In this document: positions 59,609 to 64,000 of the stretch, in pieces
Layout of the letters: each line of letters opens with the position of its first letter
Position numbering within the stretch: position 1 is the stretch's first letter
Origin: SMWC01 sp045561055
GTDB lineage: Bacteria; Pseudomonadota; Gammaproteobacteria; Steroidobacterales; Rariloculaceae
Assembly (NCBI GenBank): GCA_045561055.1
Contig: JBJKYL010000019.1
Location: 1 to 64,000 of the forward strand
DNA: 64,000 nt
Direction of reading: 5' to 3'
Program-made: the position numbers and the translations under genes
The notes under the pieces: generated by a model
Databases searched by the model: none
Seen by the model: only the letters and a program-made list of their open reading frames with translations
Told to the model about the DNA's origin: nothing

Positions 59609-60913
59609 ATGCACGCACAAGAGTTCGCTCGGCGGAGACGGCATCTCATGGAGCTTATCGGCGCTGGTAGCATCGCCGTGATTCCTGCTGCGCCCGAACG
59701 TACTCGCAGTCGTGACACACTCTATGCCTACCGTCCGAATAGCGATTTTTTCTATGTAACCGGCTTCCAGGAACCTGATTCCGTAGCTGTTCTGATTCCG
59801 GGGCGTCCTGAGGGCGAGTTTCTGGTTTTTTGTCGTGACAAGGATCGAGAAAGGGAGTTGTGGGACGGTTACCGTGAGGGCCCCGAAGGCCTAGTCGAGC
59901 AATACGGCGCGGATGATGCTTTCCCTATCAGTGATATCGACGAGATTCTTCCGGGGTTGTTGGAAGGAAGCGAGCGCGTTTATTACTCGATGGGAGTCTT
60001 CGGTGAATTCGACCAACGTTTTCTTGATTGGATTCGCGCGCTGCATGCGAGACGACAGAGCGGTCACGTGCCAGATGAACTCATCGACCTTGATCATCTC
60101 TTGCACGAAATGAGACTTTTTAAGAGTCGTCGTGAGATAAGCGTGATGAAACGGTCGGCGCGAATCGCTGTCGCGGCTCATCGTCGCGCTCTGCGTTCAT
60201 GTGCGCCGGGGATGTATGAATACGAGCTCGAGGCTGAATTCAGGCATGAATTCGCACGGCACGGCGCACAGTGTTCCTACGAGCCAATTGTTGCGGCTGG
60301 CGTCAACGCATGCGTACTTCATTATCATGCAAATAATTCCTTGATGAATGATGGTGATCTCGTTTTGATTGACGCTGGTTGTGAGCTAGAGCTCTTCGCT
60401 TCAGATGTGACGCGAACGTTTCCGGTAAACGGGGAATTTTCTGAGCCTCAGCGCAGCCTATACGAAATAGTGTACGACGCGAACCGGGCGGCGATTGAGA
60501 AGGCCCGGCCCGGCAACCACTGGAACGATCCACATGATGCGGCTGTCAAGGTTATTACGCGCGGTTTGCGTGATCTCGGCATACTTAAAGGCCGGCTTCC
60601 TACACTGATCAAGGAGCAGGCCTATAGGCCATTTTTCATGCATAAAACCGGACATTGGATCGGTATGGATGTTCATGATGTTGGTGATTACAAAGTTGCT
60701 GGACATTGGCGCTTACTGGAACCTGGGATGGTTACGACTATCGAGCCTGGCATTTACATTTCACCGGATACAAGGGGTATTGCCAAAAAATGGAGAGGTA
60801 TCGGGATACGGCTCGAAGATGACGTACACATTTCGACAGACGGACCGCAGGTGTTGACGAAAGATTTGCCCTTACAGGCTGACGATATTGAACAATTAAT
60901 GGCTAGTTGTTGA
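59609..60913 (+). CDS. pepP: Xaa-Pro aminopeptidase
   Basis: PepP removes N-terminal residues before proline using two metal ions. ATG 59609 gives 434 residues; GTG 59594, overlapping ygfB by 11 bases, gives 439. The catalytic domain shows VLIDAGCELELFASDVTRTF (two Asp), MHKTGHWIGMDVHDVG (His), TIEPGIYIS and GIGIRLEDDVH (two Glu). Its TGA overlaps the ubiH ATG. The ygfB-pepP-ubiH-ubiI order is classical. Confidence 0.95.
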   Translation: MHAQEFARRRRHLMELIGAGSIAVIPAAPERTRSRDTLYAYRPNSDFFYVTGFQEPDSVAVLIPGRPEGEFLVFCRDKDRERELWDGYREGPEGLVEQYGADDAFPISDIDEILPGLLEGSERVYYSMGVFGEFDQRFLDWIRALHARRQSGHVPDELIDLDHLLHEMRLFKSRREISVMKRSARIAVAAHRRALRSCAPGMYEYELEAEFRHEFARHGAQCSYEPIVAAGVNACVLHYHANNSLMNDGDLVLIDAGCELELFASDVTRTFPVNGEFSEPQRSLYEIVYDANRAAIEKARPGNHWNDPHDAAVKVITRGLRDLGILKGRLPTLIKEQAYRPFFMHKTGHWIGMDVHDVGDYKVAGHWRLLEPGMVTTIEPGIYISPDTRGIAKKWRGIGIRLEDDVHISTDGPQVLTKDLPLQADDIEQLMASC

Positions 60914-62184
60914 TGTTTCGTGATGTTGTAGAAACGGATGTCATGATTGTCGGCGGCGGCTTGGTGGGATCCGCGCTTGCACATGCGCTAGCGCAGACGA
61001 AGTTATCGACAGTTGTCGTCGAGGCGCGCGAGCCGTCGCAACTGGGTCAGCAGAGTTTTGATAGTAGAGCTACCGCTCTCGCGAACGGCAGTCAGCGAAT
61101 TTTGAAGGCCCTCGGCCTTTGGGATGAGATTGCACTAGACGCGGAGCCGATCCGGACAATCCATATCTCTGAACGTGGTCGATTCGGAGCCGCAAGAATC
61201 AACGCTGCAGACGAAGGCGTACCGGCACTTGGTTATACGCTGGAGAATCGGATACTCGGCGCCGCGTTGCGGCGGACGTTATCTAAAACCGCCCGTTTCA
61301 CGTTGTTAGCACCGGCAAAATTGTTGGCGCTGAACGTTGGTGACGATAATGTCGAGGCCGATGTCGCAGCGGCTCAGTCCAACCTGTCAGTTATTGCGAA
61401 AGTCGTGGTTGCGGCAGACGGTGCGAACTCTTTCGTGCGTCGCGAGCTCAAAATCAATACTTACGAAGAGCAGTATGATCAGCATGCCATCGTGCTCAAT
61501 TGTACGACCGAGATAGCACATGCAGGGCGGGCCTTTGAGCGTTTCACGCCGGATGGACCGCTGGCATTTCTGCCGCTCAGTAGTAATCGCGTCGCCGTCG
61601 TTTGGACTCGATCGCCAGAGGAAGTAAAAAGATTACTCAAACTCAAGGAGGATGCATTTCGTCTCGAACTACAAGCGGCATTTGGTTATCGGTTAGGCCG
61701 CATCATGCGCATTGGATTGCGCTCAGCCTATCCTCTGGCGCGCGTTCGCAGCGCCGCGGTAACCGGTCCGCGCGCTGTCTTGATCGGTAGCGCTGCCGTT
61801 AATCTTCATCCTGTCGCGGGGCAGGGGTTTAATCTAGCGCTGCGCGACGTAGCAGCACTAACCGAGCTTTTTACGGAGCGCCCTGATGACAACACTGAAG
61901 TCGACCCGGGGAGTTCAAATTGCTTGGAGCGCTATGAAATCTGGCGCGAACGGGATCAGCAATCCGTTTCAGCACTGACACATGGTTTGATCCGGTTGTT
62001 TGGATATAGGGCGTTACCGCTTTCCGCTGTCAGAGGTATCGGGCTGATGGCCTTCGATCTCGTGCCCGGGGCTAAAGCACAATTGGCAAGGCAGACGATG
62101 GGTTTATCGGGTCGACTGTCACGACTAGCGCGTGGGTTGCCACTGATTTCCCCTAGTCGCCGGCGGCCGGATGGAGGCAGATGA
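60913..62184 (+). CDS. ubiH: 2-octaprenyl-6-methoxyphenol hydroxylase UbiH
   Basis: UbiH is an FAD monooxygenase that hydroxylates C1 of the ubiquinone ring. ATG 60913 overlaps the pepP stop (TGATG) and gives 423 residues. The FAD-binding motif DVMIVGGGLVGSALAHALAQ is N-terminal, the second FAD motif is VVVAADGANSFVRREL, and the third is LIGSAAVNLHPVAGQGFNLA, in which the usual Asp is Ser, comparable to the Asn in E. coli UbiH. The 3' end overlaps ubiI by 4 bases. Confidence 0.92.
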   Translation: MFRDVVETDVMIVGGGLVGSALAHALAQTKLSTVVVEAREPSQLGQQSFDSRATALANGSQRILKALGLWDEIALDAEPIRTIHISERGRFGAARINAADEGVPALGYTLENRILGAALRRTLSKTARFTLLAPAKLLALNVGDDNVEADVAAAQSNLSVIAKVVVAADGANSFVRRELKINTYEEQYDQHAIVLNCTTEIAHAGRAFERFTPDGPLAFLPLSSNRVAVVWTRSPEEVKRLLKLKEDAFRLELQAAFGYRLGRIMRIGLRSAYPLARVRSAAVTGPRAVLIGSAAVNLHPVAGQGFNLALRDVAALTELFTERPDDNTEVDPGSSNCLERYEIWRERDQQSVSALTHGLIRLFGYRALPLSAVRGIGLMAFDLVPGAKAQLARQTMGLSGRLSRLARGLPLISPSRRRPDGGR

Positions 62185-63422
62185 AGGTATCTAAGAATAG
62201 AACGGTAATAATTGTAGGTGCGGGACCGGTAGGTTTGACAGTTGCCGCGTTGTTACTCGCGGATAAACACTCCGAAAAATTGCGAATCCGAATCCTAGAG
62301 CCGCGACCCCTACCGGTGTGGGATCCAGAGGAAATGGATTTGCGTGTATACGCTCTATCGAGAGCTTCTCAGCGCATTCTCGATTATCTTGGTGTTTGGC
62401 CAGAAATTTTAGCTGCGCGTGTAAGCCCCTACCGACGCATGCATATCTGGGAAAAAGACTATCGTGATCGGTTAGGTTCGCTGTCGTTTGACAGTGCTGA
62501 AATAGGTGAGCCTGACTTAGGAAGCATCGTCGAAGATCGATTGATACGGGAACGCTTATTTGGATTGTTTGCAACGTCGTCAGATGTTGATTTTAACTTT
62601 GGCGCTGAACTCACTGCAGTTCGTGTCGGGGCTAGCACCGTCGAAATCGATACCCAAGACGGTGAGACTTTTGAGTCGTCGCTTTTAATTGCGGCCGATG
62701 GTGGTAATTCAATGATCAGGCAACTGTTAGATTTCCCGGTACGGACAGTTTCCTATGGACAAGATGCTGTTGTTACGAATGTTGAAACATCAAAACCGCA
62801 TCTTGAGACAGCTTGGCAACGCTTTTTGCCCGATGGTCCACTCGCTTTTTTGCCCTTAATCGATGGTCGGAGTTCGATTGTCTGGTCGATGAGCTCCGAT
62901 GCAGCGCAACGGCTTTCTATGGCCGCGGATTGCAATTTCTTGGAGCAGCTACAGACGGCAAGTGGCGGCGTGCTCGGCGAAATTTCTTCTAGCACATTGC
63001 GAGCGAGTTTTCCTTTACGGGCTTCCCATGCTGGTTGTTATTGCTGTTCCCGAGTAGCCTTGGTTGGTGATGCGGCCCATACAGTGCATCCACTGGCCGG
63101 CCAGGGAATGAATCTTGGGTTGCTCGATGCAGCTGTATTGGCCGACACGCTGTTAGAGGCTGTGCGGGACGGACAGGATCCTGGTGACCTTCGTATCTTG
63201 CGGCGCTACGAGCGACAGCGCAAGGGGAGTAACGTGAAGATGCTATTGGGGATGGATGCGTTGCATCGGTTGTTCGGTCTTCAAGGCTCATTTTTTGGGC
63301 CGCTCCGTGCTGTCGGACTTTCCGCGGTCGATATGGTACCGCTCGCGAAAAACAGACTGATGCGCAAGGCGCTAGGGCTTGTTGGTGAGTTACCGAGCGT
63401 AGCGCGATCACAAGTCACCTAA
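62181..63422 (+). CDS. ubiI: 2-polyprenylphenol hydroxylase UbiI/VisC type
   Basis: UbiI is the C5 hydroxylase of ubiquinone synthesis. The 413-residue product has VIIVGAGPVGLTVAALLLAD (first FAD motif), RVYALSRASQRILDYLGVW, LIAADGGNSMIRQLLDF and the canonical ALVGDAAHTVHPLAGQGMNL. ATGA overlap with ubiH suggests coupled synthesis; both are expected in the Ubi metabolon. The position next to ubiH favours UbiI over the related UbiM or UbiL, but that is inference. Confidence 0.9.
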   Translation: MKVSKNRTVIIVGAGPVGLTVAALLLADKHSEKLRIRILEPRPLPVWDPEEMDLRVYALSRASQRILDYLGVWPEILAARVSPYRRMHIWEKDYRDRLGSLSFDSAEIGEPDLGSIVEDRLIRERLFGLFATSSDVDFNFGAELTAVRVGASTVEIDTQDGETFESSLLIAADGGNSMIRQLLDFPVRTVSYGQDAVVTNVETSKPHLETAWQRFLPDGPLAFLPLIDGRSSIVWSMSSDAAQRLSMAADCNFLEQLQTASGGVLGEISSSTLRASFPLRASHAGCYCCSRVALVGDAAHTVHPLAGQGMNLGLLDAAVLADTLLEAVRDGQDPGDLRILRRYERQRKGSNVKMLLGMDALHRLFGLQGSFFGPLRAVGLSAVDMVPLAKNRLMRKALGLVGELPSVARSQVT

Positions 63423-63488
63423 GTCTATTTTCTTTGTTCTGTAGAGACGCTCGGGTAGTTGAGCTATCATCATGGCTCAATCAAAAAG

Positions 63489-63665
63489 TCTGCCGGAGAG
63501 ACTTCGCTTCGGCGAAGCGCCGAAGGCGCAACCACCGCTCGGAAACGCTCAGGCAAATGGACGGCAGCACTTGATTGGCTCTGGAGAGTGGCCCTGAACT
63601 AGGGCCCACCGAAGGTGAGCGGCGCTCGATTCGCGTCTAATCTCTCAGGTTTCAGGACAGAGGAG
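63489..63665 (+). promoter_or_regulatory. Tandem glycine riboswitch upstream of gcvT
   Basis: Two glycine aptamers in tandem. The first (about 63489-63567) has GCCGGAGAGAC, GCCGAAGGCGCAACC and CGCTCAGGCAAATGGACGG. The second (about 63578-63665) has CTCTGGAGAGTGG, CCACCGAAGGTGAGC and TCTCAGGTTTCAGGACAGAG. The GGAGAG, CCGAAGG and CTCAGG landmarks repeat in both. It lies directly before a terminator and gcvT, the glycine-cleavage gene, so glycine binding should release expression. Confidence 0.93.
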
Positions 63666-63693
63666 CGGCGAGCTATAGGCTTGCCGTTTTTTT
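63666..63693 (+). terminator. Expression-platform terminator of the glycine riboswitch
   Basis: CGGCGAGC (63666-63673) pairs with GCTTGCCG (63679-63686), one G-U pair, 5-base loop, followed by seven T (63687-63693). It lies just before gcvT and would stop transcription without glycine. Confidence 0.85.
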
Positions 63694-63706
63694 GTGTTGA
63701 ATTGAG

Positions 63707-64000
63707 ATGATCGGAATTAAGCAAACACCGTTGTATGCTAGCCATGTCCGGGCCGGGGCGCGCATGGTCGAGTTCGCCGGTTGGAGCATGCCGCTAAACT
63801 ACGGATCACAACTGGATGAGCATCATGCAGTGCGCGGGCGCGCTGGAGCATTCGACGTATCCCACATGACGATCGTTGACGTATCGGGTGCCGATGCTGA
63901 GCGCTATCTTCGCTACGTATTCGCAAACGACGTGGGTAGGTTGCAGGTTGGTAAAGATGGACATTGCCAAGCATTGTACAGCTGCATGTTGCGTGAGGAC
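63707..64000 (+). CDS. gcvT: Aminomethyltransferase GcvT (T protein), 5' part only
   Basis: GcvT is the tetrahydrofolate-dependent T protein of the glycine cleavage system. From ATG 63707 the frame is open to the window end (98 codons) and reads MIGIKQTPLYASHVRAGARM, then VEFAGWSMPLNYGSQLDEHH and AGAFDVSHMTIVDVSG, the family N-terminus. The rest, and gcvH/gcvP if present, lie outside. It is under the tandem glycine riboswitch. The folate link matches fau earlier in the window. Confidence 0.95.
   Translation, partial: MIGIKQTPLYASHVRAGARMVEFAGWSMPLNYGSQLDEHHAVRGRAGAFDVSHMTIVDVSGADAERYLRYVFANDVGRLQVGKDGHCQALYSCMLRED

Noticed and set aside
1..64000. CRISPR arrays, prophage, IS elements, toxin-antitoxin pairs, secretion or natural-product clusters
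   Set aside because: No direct-repeat arrays with spacers, transposase or integrase motifs, or such gene sets were found. The only tandem repeat is coding (56464-56739).

Overview
The window looks like an ordinary chromosomal segment of a gammaproteobacterium, possibly a free-living environmental one. The evidence is gene order: the str/S10/spc/alpha ribosomal superoperon, miaB-phoH-ybeY-corC-lnt, maf-rng-yhdP-tldD, rplM-rpsI, zapA-6S RNA-fau, and ygfB-pepP-ubiH-ubiI ahead of a glycine-riboswitch-controlled gcvT. Both ends cut a gene (tuf on the left, gcvT on the right). I see no phage, IS element, CRISPR array, toxin-antitoxin system or biosynthetic cluster.

Layout. 1-14736: tuf, then rpsJ through rplQ, including secY, rpmJ and rpoA, all on the + strand; a promoter and a structured leader lie between rpsJ and rplC. 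14923-20712 (- strand): a small kinase-like protein, an isoprenylcysteine-methyltransferase-like membrane enzyme, pepQ, a crotonase and two acyl-CoA dehydrogenases; upstream of the last lies a decayed copy of the pepQ 5' end. 20988-24888 (+): a gamma-glutamyltransferase-like enzyme, trpS, a DUF6152 exported protein and a truncated MazG/dCTPase-like remnant. 24842-28329: divergent uvrA and ssb. 28432-33681: miaB-phoH-ybeY-corC-lnt (tRNA modification, rRNA maturation, lipoprotein acylation). leuS runs opposite, overlapping the lnt 3' end. 36381-41580: lptE, an HEAxH protein, cysS, yidD, a Trm112-like protein, holA, nadD, rsfS. 41692-51861: rlmH, maf, rng, yhdP, a frameshifted tldD and pmbA, with purE inserted on the opposite strand. 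51939-55666: purC, djlA, coq7, rplM-rpsI and tRNA-Gln(CUG). 55714-58899 (-): rpiA, a lysine-rich histone-like repeat protein, fau, 6S RNA, zapA and a ZapB-like coiled coil. 58990-64000 (+): ygfB, pepP, ubiH, ubiI, glycine riboswitch, gcvT.

Most genes serve translation, envelope assembly, ubiquinone synthesis or nucleotide and one-carbon metabolism. UbiI, UbiH and Coq7 together would cover all three hydroxylations of the ubiquinone ring. The less ordinary signals are small: a pepQ relic and a MazG-like relic marking old rearrangements, a single-base frameshift in tldD next to a perfect 25-bp inverted repeat, a promoter that abuts the ATG of the zapA operon (probable leaderless mRNA), a five-codon ORF coupled to a TTG start, and a 27-bp tandem repeat array forming most of a histone-like gene. 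I do not see a convincing wholly new multi-gene system.
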